Positions 16,471 through 25,037 of a stretch of DNA of 34,164 bases are shown here, piece after piece; position 1 is the stretch's first letter, and every line of letters begins with the position of its first letter. The position numbers and the translations under genes are program-made. Under the pieces are notes generated by a model. It made no database searches. It saw only the letters and a program-made list of their open reading frames with translations, and had not been told where the DNA came from. The stretch comes from Desulfurococcales archaeon (lineage in GTDB: Archaea; Thermoproteota; Thermoprotei_A; Sulfolobales; NBVN01): assembly GCA_015523295.1 (NCBI GenBank), contig WAKQ01000005.1:1-34164 (forward strand), read 5' to 3'.

Positions 16471-16899
16471 CTACGTTTCTTCTTTCCTTATTTTTTCAGC
16501 GTACTGCTCTGGTGTGAGGAATTCTGATTCGTCGATGTTTTCCGAGGCCTTCACTTTGAATAGCCATCCATCACCGTATGGGTCCTTGTTTATTGTCTCC
16601 GGCGCGTCGATCAGGTCTTCATTGGCTTCAATGATCTCTCCATCTACTGGTGCATACACGTCGGCCACCGACTTAACGGATTCTAGGGTTGCTGCAGGTT
16701 CTCCTTTTTTAACCTTATGCCCTGCTTCAGGAAGTTCGACGTTGACTATGTACTTGAGTTTCTTTTGTGCATAGTCGGTTATTCCGATAGTTATTGTTGA
16801 GTTCTCGATTAGGAGCCACTCATCAGTCTTTGTATAAAGCCTATCACCTTTTACAAGATACTCGCCTAACTTTGTCTTAACGGTTGTGTCTGATGCCAT
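16471..16899 (-). CDS. gcvH: glycine cleavage system H protein
   Basis: The lipoyl carrier of the glycine cleavage system, which shuttles the aminomethyl group between P and T proteins. The lipoylation site is the lysine in LESVKSVADVYAPVDG (K76 from my start). The flanking strands DYAQKKLKYIVNVELPEAG and the tail DPYGDGWLFKVKASE are typical. I place the start at ATG 16899 (142 residues) since GAGGTG lies 6 nt ahead; a GTG at 16908 would sit inside that ribosome site. It begins 10 nt after the gcvT stop, so the two are co-transcribed leftward. Confidence 0.96.
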   Translation of the reverse strand: MASDTTVKTKLGEYLVKGDRLYTKTDEWLLIENSTITIGITDYAQKKLKYIVNVELPEAGHKVKKGEPAATLESVKSVADVYAPVDGEIIEANEDLIDAPETINKDPYGDGWLFKVKASENIDESEFLTPEQYAEKIRKEET

Positions 16900-16909
16900 T
16901 TTTGCCACC

Positions 16910-18001
16910 TCATATTAGTGGGAACTCGGATATTTTAGCTTCATGTAATCTGCCCCTGACCTCTACCTGAAGCTTGAAGCCTATATATGCGTGGGTTGTT
17001 TTAACATAACCCATACCAATAGATCTCTTCAGCATAGGAGAGTAAGTGCCGCTCGTGACATATCCTACTTCCTTTCCTCCAGCGAATATTTTACTGCCGT
17101 GCCTCGGTATGCTCCTGTCACCTTTCTTGAACTTGAACCCTACTCTGAACCTACTTACGCCCTCCTCATAGTATTTCATCACTTTATCGCAGCCAATGCA
17201 GTCAGTTTTACCTAGGGTTAAAGGTAGCCAATATCTGGCCTCAATAGGATTTGTTGATTCACCCATATCTTCACCGACTAAGAGATAACCCATTTCCAGC
17301 CTGAGGCTGTCTCTGGCAATAAGTCCTGCGGGTTTAGCACCTGATTCCACGGCCTTTTTAAATATCTCTCTTCCATGGTCGACATCCGCCCATATCTCAA
17401 ATCCGTAAGAGCGTACTTCCTCGCCAGTCCAACCAGATCTGCTGATTAGCGTTGCCTCCTTACCTAACACTTCTGCGTTAGGGAGAAATTGAAGGATTTC
17501 CAGCTTCTTAATGTCTTCGGGCGCTTTAAGAGCGTCCATTATCTCGGGTGCTTTAGGACCTTGTACGGCTATAAGTGTTGTCTTGCCTGTGACATCATCA
17601 ATTTCTACGTCGGAATTGGAAAAGCCTAGTCTGTCTCTTAACTGAATGAGCCATTCTCTATCACTGACGACATTAGGTGCATTTACTACTGCAAGCCATT
17701 CGTCATCTTTTAAGTAGTATAGCATAATGTCATCCTTAATCCCTCCCTCCTCATTCAGTAACAGGACTGGACCGCTCATATGACCCTCCTTAAATTTCCT
17801 TAGATCTTTACTCACAACCTTCTGAAAGAACTCATAGATCTTATCACCTCTTATGATGTATCTCCCCATATGTGAAACGTCGAATACTGTAACGGATGTG
17901 CGTGTGTGGACATGCTCTTCCACCGGGTTCCCATAATCCATCGATGTTATCCATCCAGCAAATTCCCCGAGATTGCCTCCTAGCTCACGTTGAAGATCCA
18001 T
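16910..18001 (-). CDS. gcvT: glycine cleavage system T protein (aminomethyltransferase)
   Basis: A 363-residue protein that transfers the methylene group from aminomethyl-lipoyl-H protein to tetrahydrofolate and releases ammonia. Motifs: GEFAGW (12-17), FDVSHMG (40-46), GGIKDDIMLYYL (86-97), the VVNAPNVVSDREW block with D114 in the place of the catalytic aspartate, and SGWTGEEVRSYGFEIW. The N-terminus is short: other T proteins begin with a TPLY-like stretch that here would lie just upstream of the ATG. Nine codons upstream in frame encode VPL before a stop, without any start codon. No comparable site lies downstream, so ATG 18001 is kept. Confidence 0.95.
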   Translation of the reverse strand: MDLQRELGGNLGEFAGWITSMDYGNPVEEHVHTRTSVTVFDVSHMGRYIIRGDKIYEFFQKVVSKDLRKFKEGHMSGPVLLLNEEGGIKDDIMLYYLKDDEWLAVVNAPNVVSDREWLIQLRDRLGFSNSDVEIDDVTGKTTLIAVQGPKAPEIMDALKAPEDIKKLEILQFLPNAEVLGKEATLISRSGWTGEEVRSYGFEIWADVDHGREIFKKAVESGAKPAGLIARDSLRLEMGYLLVGEDMGESTNPIEARYWLPLTLGKTDCIGCDKVMKYYEEGVSRFRVGFKFKKGDRSIPRHGSKIFAGGKEVGYVTSGTYSPMLKRSIGMGYVKTTHAYIGFKLQVEVRGRLHEAKISEFPLI

Positions 18002-18144
18002 TAAAGGTACTTCCCTCGCCGTCCCATCTCACCTCTAACATCATCATATTCGAGGGTAGGAAATTAAGAGTTATGTGTTTTACTTTACGATTTAGGTTTA
18101 CAGTTTAATCGCGATTATGCTTTCAGAGCAGTCTCCAGAGATAA

Positions 18145-18176
18145 AGGGGTTGCCAGGGCCTATGGCATTTTCCCCT
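18145..18176. promoter_or_regulatory. hairpin/inverted repeat between gcvT and gcvPA
   Basis: AGGGG-T-TGCCA, loop GGGCCTA, TGGCA-TTTT-CCCCT: two 5-bp stems with an asymmetric internal loop. It lies upstream of both divergent gcv transcription units. It could be a DNA operator shared by the two promoters or, less likely, part of a leader RNA. It does not resemble the bacterial glycine riboswitch. Confidence 0.35.
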
Positions 18177-18206
18177 CACTCTTAACGTTCTTACGTAATG
18201 AAACAA

Positions 18207-18216
18207 TTATTTTATC
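18207..18216 (+). promoter_or_regulatory. gcvPA-gcvPB promoter
   Basis: ATTATTTTAT lies about 32 nt before the preferred ATG at 18244. It is the best TATA-like element for the rightward unit. Confidence 0.4.
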
Positions 18217-18243
18217 TAGGCATTCATTAAGTAGTGATTGAAA

Positions 18244-19629
18244 ATGCCGCATCATTGGATACCTAACTCTTCACCTGAAGTTAAGAATGAGATGTTAAAG
18301 GCTTTAGGGATTAAGGACGTCATGGAATTGTTCAATGATATACCTGATGAACTGATATTAAAGAGGAATCTGGACGTGGGTTTTGGGCGTCTAACGGAGT
18401 ATGAGGCGAAGAGAAAATTTTTAGAAATTGCTGGAAGGAGTAAGGTATTCACAGACCCTCCTCCTTTCATAGGAGGAGGTGTATGTGCTCATTATGTTCC
18501 ATCTGTCATCAAGGCGATCCTCTCGAGGTCAGAGTTCTATAGTGCATATACACCATATCAGCCGGAGATAGCTCAAGGCCTTCTTCAAGCGTTTTTCGAG
18601 TATCAGAGCCTTATGGCAGAGCTTTATGGTGTCGATATAGTAAATGCATCCATGTATAATGGCAGTACTGCTGCAGCCGAGGCTGTGAGGATGGCGTTAA
18701 GGGTAAAAAGAGGGCGAAGCAAGGTCTTGATTGCAGCCTCAGCCCATCCTGAGGTCAAGGAGGTAATCAGGACGTGGCTTCTAGGAACTAGCGCTTCAAT
18801 TTTCGAGGTTCCATACAATGAGGGGGATGGTGAAGTAGATTTAGAGAGGTTGAAGGAGCTTATGAGTAACGACGTTGCAGCTCTATATATAGAAAACCCG
18901 AACTTCTTCGGCGTGGTTGAGACACATCTTAAAAGCGCTATTGAAATAGCTCATGATAACGGATCTTTAGCCATTGTTAATGCAAACCCTATTTCCTTAG
19001 GTATTTTTGAGGCTCCTGGGAAGCTAGGTGCTGATATAGTTGTAGGCGATGCTCAGCCCTTGGGCTTGGGCATGAATTACGGAGGTCCTTCAGCAGGGAT
19101 CTTTGGGATAATGGACAGGAAGGAACTAGTTAGGCAGCTCCCGGGAAGGCTTATAGGGGCTACCAAAACCGTGAAAGGTGATGAGATAGGCTATATGATG
19201 ATCCTTCAGACCAGAGAGCAACACATACGTAGGGAGAGAGCAACCTCAAACATTACGACTAACTCAGGGCTTGAGGCTATCGCAGCTGCAGCATATGTCT
19301 CCCTTCTAGGTTCAGAGGGTTTAAGAAGGTTAGGTGAGGCGATACTCGGGAGAACCTATTATACGTTAGAAAGGCTTCCGAGCATTGCAGGGATCTCACC
19401 GCTTTTCACTTCAGCAACCTACTTTAGGGAGATTCCAATAGCTACACCCGCCGCAGGTGATGAGATAGTCAAGTCATTACTTAAGGAAGGCATACATATA
19501 GGACCGCCGCTGGGTATGTTCTTCAATAGATATAGAAATTCCTGCCTCATCTGTGTTACAGAGCTCCACACTAAGAAGGATATAGATAGGTTAATCTCTT
19601 CCCTTCAGGAGGTGGTTAATGGTGCCTAA
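18244..19629 (+). CDS. gcvPA: glycine dehydrogenase (decarboxylating) subunit 1, P-alpha
   Basis: A 461-residue subunit corresponding to the N-terminal half of the long P protein; archaea and many bacteria split P into two chains. It partners with gcvPB to decarboxylate glycine. It shows the fold-type I transferase pattern without the PLP lysine. YTPYQPEIAQG, NASMYNGSTAAAEAVRMA, DIVVGDAQPLGLGMNYGGPSAG and TREQHIRRERATSNITTNSG (C-terminal third) are family signatures. ATG 18244 is chosen because AGTGAT lies 6 nt ahead; a TTG at 18238 would add two residues. It overlaps gcvPB by 11 nt. Confidence 0.96.
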   Translation: MPHHWIPNSSPEVKNEMLKALGIKDVMELFNDIPDELILKRNLDVGFGRLTEYEAKRKFLEIAGRSKVFTDPPPFIGGGVCAHYVPSVIKAILSRSEFYSAYTPYQPEIAQGLLQAFFEYQSLMAELYGVDIVNASMYNGSTAAAEAVRMALRVKRGRSKVLIAASAHPEVKEVIRTWLLGTSASIFEVPYNEGDGEVDLERLKELMSNDVAALYIENPNFFGVVETHLKSAIEIAHDNGSLAIVNANPISLGIFEAPGKLGADIVVGDAQPLGLGMNYGGPSAGIFGIMDRKELVRQLPGRLIGATKTVKGDEIGYMMILQTREQHIRRERATSNITTNSGLEAIAAAAYVSLLGSEGLRRLGEAILGRTYYTLERLPSIAGISPLFTSATYFREIPIATPAAGDEIVKSLLKEGIHIGPPLGMFFNRYRNSCLICVTELHTKKDIDRLISSLQEVVNGA

Positions 19630-21139
19630 ATCATTCAGACAGGCCGTATGGGATGAGCCCCTGATTTTTGAACTGTCAAGTAACGCTAAAAAAACGTTCG
19701 AGATCGATGAAGAATTTAAGGATTACGCTGCCGATGCTATGAGGAAGTTACCTGTTGAAGCATTGAGAAAGGAAGCTCCGGCCATACCCAACATAAGCGA
19801 GCCTGAGGTGGTGAGGCATTACACGAGGCTTTCCCAGATGGCTTACGGTGTAGACCAGGGGCCAGTGCCTTTGGGATCATGTACAATGAAGTACAATCCA
19901 AAGATAGATGAGGAGCTAGCAACCCTGCCATACATTACTGACTTACATCCATACCAAGACGAAGACACGGTTCAGGGTATTCTCGAGATAATATACCTTA
20001 TGCAGAAGTGGTTAGCTGAGATAACCGGTACATACATATGTTCTCTCCAACCGCCTGCAGGTGCTGCAGGAGAGCTGACAGGCGCCCTTATAATACGTAA
20101 GTACCTGAAGGAAAAGGGTCTTTCAGACAAGGACGAAATGATCGTTCCTGAGAGTGCCCACGGTACAAACCCAGCTAGTGCGGTCATGGCAGGTTTCAAA
20201 GTGGTTAAAGTACCTGCTGACAGTGAAGGTAATACAGACCTGGAATCCCTGAAATCTGTTGTAGGTGAAAGGACTGCTGGAATAATGCTCACTAACCCAA
20301 GCACTCTAGGACTGTTTGAATCCAGAATACTTGAGATCTCCGACCTTATACATGGTGTTGGAGGACTGCTCTACTATGATGGGGCTAACCTGAACGGTAT
20401 ACTGGGTATTGCACGTCCTGGGGATATGGGCTTCGACATCACTCACCTTAACCTCCATAAGACGTTCGCGGCACCCCATGGCGGTGGAGGTCCTGGAGCA
20501 GGAGCCACCTGCGTGAAGAAGGAGTTAGCCGACTATCTCCCAGTACCTATAGTAGATTATGACGGGAGGAAGTACCGCCTCCGGTACAACTTGCCTAAAA
20601 CCATAGGAAGAATGACATGGTTCTACGGGAACATTGTCCCAATGGTTAAATCCTTCATCTACCTTATGATGTTAGGTCCATCCTTAAGGGAGGTTGCCGA
20701 GATCTCTGTGCTGAATACAAACTACCTCATGAGGAAGCTGACCTCGCTGAAGGGTGTTTCTCTGGTCTACGGTGAAGGTAGGTGGAGAAAGCATGAGGTG
20801 GTGATCAGTTTTGACAGACTACATAAAGATACAGGGGTGAGCGCTGAGGACGTAGCCAAGGCCTTGCTTGACAGGGGCTTCCACGCACCCACAATCTACT
20901 TCCCTCTCATAGTTCCTGAGGCACACATGATTGAATTAACGGAGACTGAAACTAGGGAGAACATAGATGCTATTGCTAACGCCTATGAGGAGATAGTGAG
21001 GCAGGCTTATGAGGATCCAGCAAAAGTTAAAGACACGCCGAGAAACACGTCTATAGGAAGGCTTGACGCCTTAGTAGGCAATCATCCTAAGACAGTAACG
21101 CCTTCATACAAATACATGAGCAGGTTAAGAACTGGGTAA
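19619..21139 (+). CDS. gcvPB: glycine dehydrogenase (decarboxylating) subunit 2, P-beta
   Basis: A 506-residue PLP-bearing subunit. The Schiff-base lysine is K281 in THLNLHKTFAAPHGGGGPG (275-293), with PESAHGTNPASA (177-188) and YYDGANLNG (252-260) forming the cofactor pocket. Together with P-alpha it decarboxylates glycine and loads the aminomethyl group onto H protein. The start ATG is decided by a strong AGGAGGTG 3 nt upstream, inside the gcvPA tail. The 3' end overlaps the convergent NAD kinase gene by 15 nt. The L protein (dihydrolipoamide dehydrogenase) is not in the window. Confidence 0.97.
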   Translation: MVPKSFRQAVWDEPLIFELSSNAKKTFEIDEEFKDYAADAMRKLPVEALRKEAPAIPNISEPEVVRHYTRLSQMAYGVDQGPVPLGSCTMKYNPKIDEELATLPYITDLHPYQDEDTVQGILEIIYLMQKWLAEITGTYICSLQPPAGAAGELTGALIIRKYLKEKGLSDKDEMIVPESAHGTNPASAVMAGFKVVKVPADSEGNTDLESLKSVVGERTAGIMLTNPSTLGLFESRILEISDLIHGVGGLLYYDGANLNGILGIARPGDMGFDITHLNLHKTFAAPHGGGGPGAGATCVKKELADYLPVPIVDYDGRKYRLRYNLPKTIGRMTWFYGNIVPMVKSFIYLMMLGPSLREVAEISVLNTNYLMRKLTSLKGVSLVYGEGRWRKHEVVISFDRLHKDTGVSAEDVAKALLDRGFHAPTIYFPLIVPEAHMIELTETETRENIDAIANAYEEIVRQAYEDPAKVKDTPRNTSIGRLDALVGNHPKTVTPSYKYMSRLRTG

Positions 21140-22288
21140 TCTCGAAGATGTGGTTTTAACATAATTTTCTGGACAGCAAGCAGGAACCACACTCATAACG
21201 GTTTCTTCCCTGTAACCAGTTATCACCCTGATGTGGCCGGCAAGTTCCTTGTCGAGTTCAGGGTCACCAGAATCGACAAGAAGGTACTTAAGTCCTCTGA
21301 GCTTACTTTCAGTGGCTAGGACATGAATTCTCTTCTTCCCCACATGCCTTATCACAGCGCTGCTAAATTGTTGGTTACCTCTCCCAAATATATAGCCTTG
21401 CGCGCCGATAACCGTCACCACTATATGGGGGTCGTCGAATTTTTCAATTAGTTCTAGTATCTCCTTCTCCCCAAGATCGGTACCCACGATCCTGCCATTG
21501 TATAAGGCGTCAACACCTAAGAGGGTCTTCCTAAGGCCAAGGACATCTGTTATAGCTTTAATTGTTGTCCCAGGCCCTAAAAGGTAAAGGCTCTGAGGCC
21601 TCAGGTACTCTTCAATGAAGTACTGTGCTATCCCGACTTTCTCCTCTTCATCGCCTCCTGAACCGAAATCCTTTGTAGGGACTAGAAGGCCCTCTATAAC
21701 CGGCGTCCTAGCTAATGCAAACCTCCTAACTCTAAGGATTCCTTTCCTGATGGATTCCTCATCAGCGTCAGCCACCTCACCGACTTCAATAGCTGTCACT
21801 CCTTCCTCAAAGCCCCTAACGATTAAGGCAGCTGCCTCAGGTGATAGTGAGAAAACGCCTGAATACATTTTCACTCCAGCAGGTATTCCTAGGATGGGGA
21901 CATCACCATCAACTGCCTCTACAATGTCTCTGGCCGTGCCGTCCCCGCCTACGAAGGTCAGAAGGTCTATCCCGGATGAGAGTATTTTTCTCGCTGCAGC
22001 CATTGTATCTTCACGCCTAGTTAAACCCTTAGCGGCTGGTATGTCGATGCATTCATGATGCAGACCTACTTCACGGACGTAGTCACATCCCATGGAGTGG
22101 TTAGCGCTTATAATGACTCCATGGAAGTGGCGCCTCTTCAGCTCCTTAAGGAACCTCAATGCCCTTTCAGGAGCAACTGGTCTAGCTCCTCGGCGTAGGG
22201 CTTCATAGTAGAGGGAGCCGTCAGTTCCTTTAAGTCCTACAGACCCTCCCATGCCAGCGACAGGGTTAACTATGAATCCTATCCTCAT
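21125..22288 (-). CDS. ATP-NAD kinase family protein (AcoX-like)
   Basis: A 387-residue NAD-kinase-fold protein that likely phosphorylates NAD to NADP. The kinase motif GGDGTARDIVEAV is at 114-126 from my start, with the N-terminal IGFIVNPVAGMGGSVGLKGTDG (3-24) and the C-terminal VTVIGAQGYIFGRGNQQFS marking the long archaeal/AcoX type, not the short NadK type. ATG 22288 is chosen because TAGGGTG lies 6-7 nt ahead; a TTG at 22321 would add 11 residues not expected in the family. A TATA-like AAAATAAATT at 22320-22329 precedes it. It is divergent from the TFB-like gene. The substrate is inferred from the family. Confidence 0.85.
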   Translation of the reverse strand: MRIGFIVNPVAGMGGSVGLKGTDGSLYYEALRRGARPVAPERALRFLKELKRRHFHGVIISANHSMGCDYVREVGLHHECIDIPAAKGLTRREDTMAAARKILSSGIDLLTFVGGDGTARDIVEAVDGDVPILGIPAGVKMYSGVFSLSPEAAALIVRGFEEGVTAIEVGEVADADEESIRKGILRVRRFALARTPVIEGLLVPTKDFGSGGDEEEKVGIAQYFIEEYLRPQSLYLLGPGTTIKAITDVLGLRKTLLGVDALYNGRIVGTDLGEKEILELIEKFDDPHIVVTVIGAQGYIFGRGNQQFSSAVIRHVGKKRIHVLATESKLRGLKYLLVDSGDPELDKELAGHIRVITGYREETVMSVVPACCPENYVKTTSSRLPSS

Positions 22289-22357
22289 GACGAGCACCCT
22301 AGAAAAGAGGGTCTGCAGCAATTTATTTTCACATCACACCCCCACAGCCTAAGGTAG

Positions 22358-22372
22358 GGTTATCCGGTAACC
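22358..22372. promoter_or_regulatory. inverted repeat in a divergent promoter region
   Basis: GGTTA-TCCGG-TAACC, a perfect 5-bp-arm palindrome midway between the ATP-NAD kinase and the TFB-like gene. It may be an operator, but arms this short can occur by chance. Confidence 0.25.
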
Positions 22373-22413
22373 TGTATAGAGTAATACTATCGTTCACACA
22401 TTTGGTGATCGAG

Positions 22414-23070
22414 TTGAGATGCCCCTACTGTGGCTCTCGAAATCTGGTATGGGATTACAGCCGTGGAGAGATTATATGTGGTGACTGTGGCTCTGTCATC
22501 GACAGAATATACGTAGCGGAGGATGTGGTAGGCACTGCCCTCGAGGAGATTAAGGACATGCGGAGATCTGGAGGAACTCCGCGAATGTCAAAAGCGACCA
22601 AGGAGTATCTAAGGCTGTTGAAGAGGATTAAGAGCAGCAGAAGGCTCTCTAAGAGGGCAGTTATAGACACTAAGAACTTCATGGAATACGTCGATGGCAA
22701 GAGGGGCAGAGTAAAGACTGTGAAGGTCGGTATTACTGATGTACGCCTGCTTACAGATACACACGTAAGCGAGGTTCTCAAGATAATTAATAAATACCCA
22801 AGGCTTAACTCAAGGACTGACAGAGCTAAGGTTGCCTTAGCCCTTATAGCTATAGGGATTGCTACTAAGTCAAGGCTTGAGATCCGTAGTCTATCGAGGG
22901 CAACAAGCTTGAGCGAAATGCATATACGTAGGTTAAGGAAAACACTTTCTATGCAGAAGGCATTCATCAACGAAGTTAGGAGGGCTTTAGAAGAGGATGC
23001 CCCTACATATTCGGAACGGTATCGTCATGCAATAGCTCTTAGAGCATCATCGGGAACATCGAAGACGTAG
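22414..23070 (+). CDS. TFIIB-like zinc-ribbon protein with one cyclin repeat
   Basis: A small relative of archaeal transcription factor B. The N-terminal zinc ribbon has CPYC and CGDC pairs 19 residues apart. From about 120 onward one TFB-like cyclin repeat is visible: RAKVALALIAIGIATKSRLEIRSLSRATSLSEMHIRRLRKTL, where the last part resembles the recognition helix-turn-helix of the second TFB repeat. The canonical B-reader and the first repeat are not visible in the middle, which is a basic helix-rich linker. A full TFB is about 300 residues; this is 218. TTG 22414 is chosen because GGTGAT lies 4 nt ahead; TTG 22402 or GTG 22405 would add a few residues. It overlaps the next convergent gene by 46 nt. 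Confidence 0.7.
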   Translation: MRCPYCGSRNLVWDYSRGEIICGDCGSVIDRIYVAEDVVGTALEEIKDMRRSGGTPRMSKATKEYLRLLKRIKSSRRLSKRAVIDTKNFMEYVDGKRGRVKTVKVGITDVRLLTDTHVSEVLKIINKYPRLNSRTDRAKVALALIAIGIATKSRLEIRSLSRATSLSEMHIRRLRKTLSMQKAFINEVRRALEEDAPTYSERYRHAIALRASSGTSKT

Positions 23071-23975
23071 GCTCGGCCCACGATTTTTTCAAGGGACGTT
23101 ACTCTATGAAGCGCATCCGCCCCATTTAATGATGCAGTGCTTACTACTTCATCAACCCTAACTCCAACGATTTTTCCATCTTTCGTAAGGATTTTAATAT
23201 CTAGCTTTTCGGCCTTGACCCTAGCATAAATATTCCTTCCCTCATTAACATATCTCCCTACAAGCTTGATGAGAGAGTTCCAGTCGCCTTCAAACTTCTC
23301 AACAGCTATTAACTTCCCTTTAAGCAGAATCATCCCCAGGGTCACCTCATCGGATAGGGCTGATGGGTTTTCAGTTATGGGGAGCGGTTGAGTTCGCTGA
23401 CTCTCCTTTCCTGGTATGCTTGGCGGTCTCTCCGTAGGGGCCTTAACCTCGCTTACCTTAGGCGTTGGCACTTCAGCTGGTTTCTCCTCTTTTTCTCGGG
23501 TGGGGGAGGGTCCAGTAGCAGCTCTTCTCTTGATCTCCTCCCTTCTCCTCCTCATTACTTCAGCTATTGCAGGGAGTTCGAACATTATCTTATTTTTAAG
23601 ATCTTCAATGAAGTCAATTATTGCTGGGGATAGGATCCGCTCTTTAAAGAACCCGGCTTTAACGTAGATCCTCCCGCTGACAAGCGAGCCTATCCCTCTA
23701 GGCTCTATTGTAAGTCTGAGGTGAAGATAGATTTGCCCTTTACCCTCCACCACCACTGTCTTAGCTCGTTCCCGTGACTCGGTGGAGAGCCTCACCCTTA
23801 ACTGGTAGGGTGTACCGGAAATTCTCACTACGACCTCCGCCTCATTACCTGAGGCACGTAATAGGGAGTCATATATGGACCAGAGAGGTATATGCATCTC
23901 GAGGTCGGAGAAAATGCTGTAAACATCATCCGGCGGTACAGGCGTCAACGCCTCGAATCCCTTCTCGATCGGCAT
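23025..23975 (-). CDS. two-domain protein: SRPBCC-like plus unknown C-terminal domain
   Basis: A 316-residue soluble protein. The N-terminal about 140 residues resemble the START/SRPBCC (CoxG-like) fold: PVPPDDVYSIFSDLEMHIPLW opens like the first helix of that fold, followed by strands ending in GIGSLVSGRIYV. Residues about 141-205 are a charged, proline-rich linker. The C-terminal about 100 residues (LGMILLKGKLIAVEKFEG to the end) form an alpha/beta domain I do not recognise, with DGKIVGVRVDEVVSTASLNGADAL. A lipid- or ligand-binding regulator is conceivable; nothing proves it. A TATA-like GAATATATTA lies about 15-25 nt before the ATG. Its 3' end overlaps the TFB-like gene. Confidence 0.65.
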   Translation of the reverse strand: MPIEKGFEALTPVPPDDVYSIFSDLEMHIPLWSIYDSLLRASGNEAEVVVRISGTPYQLRVRLSTESRERAKTVVVEGKGQIYLHLRLTIEPRGIGSLVSGRIYVKAGFFKERILSPAIIDFIEDLKNKIMFELPAIAEVMRRRREEIKRRAATGPSPTREKEEKPAEVPTPKVSEVKAPTERPPSIPGKESQRTQPLPITENPSALSDEVTLGMILLKGKLIAVEKFEGDWNSLIKLVGRYVNEGRNIYARVKAEKLDIKILTKDGKIVGVRVDEVVSTASLNGADALHRVTSLEKIVGRAYVFDVPDDALRAIA

Positions 23976-24071
23976 CCGTATCCCTGCCTAATATATTCTT
24001 TCCAGTATATGTTAAAAATACATTAACATTTTATCGCTGCCGCAGCCCTTTAAGTTTTATGCGCGGTCCTT

Positions 24072-25037
24072 CTAGGAGGTGTACAGCCAGCATGCTACGT
24101 AGTGTCCTGGTTCTATTTCCTTTAATGGGGGCTCTCTCTCCCTGCATATTTGTTTTGCGTAGGGGCATCTTGGGTGGAACCTGCATCCTGGCGGGGGATT
24201 AATTACGCTGGGGGGTTCACCTATTATTCTAAACCTTTCTTTCTTTTTAGCTATCTCTGGGTCAGGTACTGGTATAGAGGCAAGCAATGCCTTGGTATAT
24301 GGATGGAGTGGGTTCCTGAAAAGTTCATCGCTCGAAGCTATCTCAACGATCTTGCCCATGTACATTACGGCAACCCTGTCGCTCATGTACTTGACAACCC
24401 CTAGGTTATGGCTTATGAAGAGGTATGTGAGGTTATACTTCTTCTGAAGGTCTTTAAGCATGTTAAGTATCTGCGCCTGAACGGATACATCAAGGGCTGA
24501 TGTGGGTTCATCCAGCACGATGAACTGAGGACGTAAAGCAAGGACCCTAGCTATAGCTATTCTCTGCCTCTGCCCGCCAGAGAACTCATGCGGATACCTG
24601 TAGAGGTGGGTTTCATTAAGTCCGACCTCGTAGAGGAGTTTGATGACGAAGTCTTCCGGGTCTGGAACCTCTATCCCGTGTGTGCGTAGGGGCTCTATAA
24701 TGGTGTCGAACACAGTCATACGGGGATCTAGGCTCGTGTATGGATCCTGAAACACGATATTAGCCCTCCTCCTGAAGGCCTTGAGCTTCTTTCCTTTGAG
24801 CTTCGTTACGTCCTCCCCATCAAAGAAGATCTTCCCTGAGGTTGGGGGGATCAGTTTAAGTATGAGCCTTCCTGTGGTCGTCTTGCCGCAACCAGACTCG
24901 CCGACTAGGCCGAGCGTCTCCCCCTTCATTATCGTAAATGAGACGCCATCTACGGCTTTCACATAGTTCTTCCTGAAGATCCCTCCCGCCTGGAAGTACT
25001 TCCTCAGATCGTAAACTTCTACCATTTTATCGCTCAT
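24072..25037 (-). CDS. dppF: peptide-type ABC transporter ATPase (DppF/OppF)
   Basis: A 321-residue ATPase. Walker [10 protein letters not shown] (46-54), Q-loop at 97, signature SGGQRQ (153-158), Walker B IVLDEP (173-178) and switch His 210 are all intact. The C-terminal extension of the peptide-importer type ([19 protein letters not shown]) follows. It powers import with the DppD-type partner. The start ATG overlaps the upstream dppD-like gene by 11 nt. Odd: the last 41 or so codons before the final residues are identical at the DNA level to those of the neighbouring ATPase. Confidence 0.95.
   Translation of the reverse strand: MSDKMVEVYDLRKYFQAGGIFRKNYVKAVDGVSFTIMKGETLGLVGESGCGKTTTGRLILKLIPPTSGKIFFDGEDVTKLKGKKLKAFRRRANIVFQDPYTSLDPRMTVFDTIIEPLRTHGIEVPDPEDFVIKLLYEVGLNETHLYRYPHEFSGGQRQRIAIARVLALRPQFIVLDEPTSALDVSVQAQILNMLKDLQKKYNLTYLFISHNLGVVKYMSDRVAVMYMGKIVEIASSDELFRNPLHPYTKALLASIPVPDPEIAKKKERFRIIGEPPSVINPPPGCRFHPRCPYAKQICREREPPLKEIEPGHYVACWLYTS
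24080..24203 (-). repeat. 124-bp perfect direct repeat, copy 1 (ATPase C-terminus)
   Basis: Base-for-base identical to 25056-25179, in the same frame at the 3' end of both ATPase genes. It covers the Cys-rich C-terminal motif. The sequences diverge at once on both sides. The offset is 976 bp. Confidence 0.97.

Noticed and set aside
18002-18237. glycine riboswitch ahead of the gcv genes
   Set aside because: No tandem aptamer core is recognisable, and the hairpin lies upstream of the likely promoters.
23416-24202. Plus-strand frames antisense to the SRPBCC-like gene and dppF
   Set aside because: They have no ribosome site, no recognisable homology, and their composition mirrors the coding strand of the real genes.
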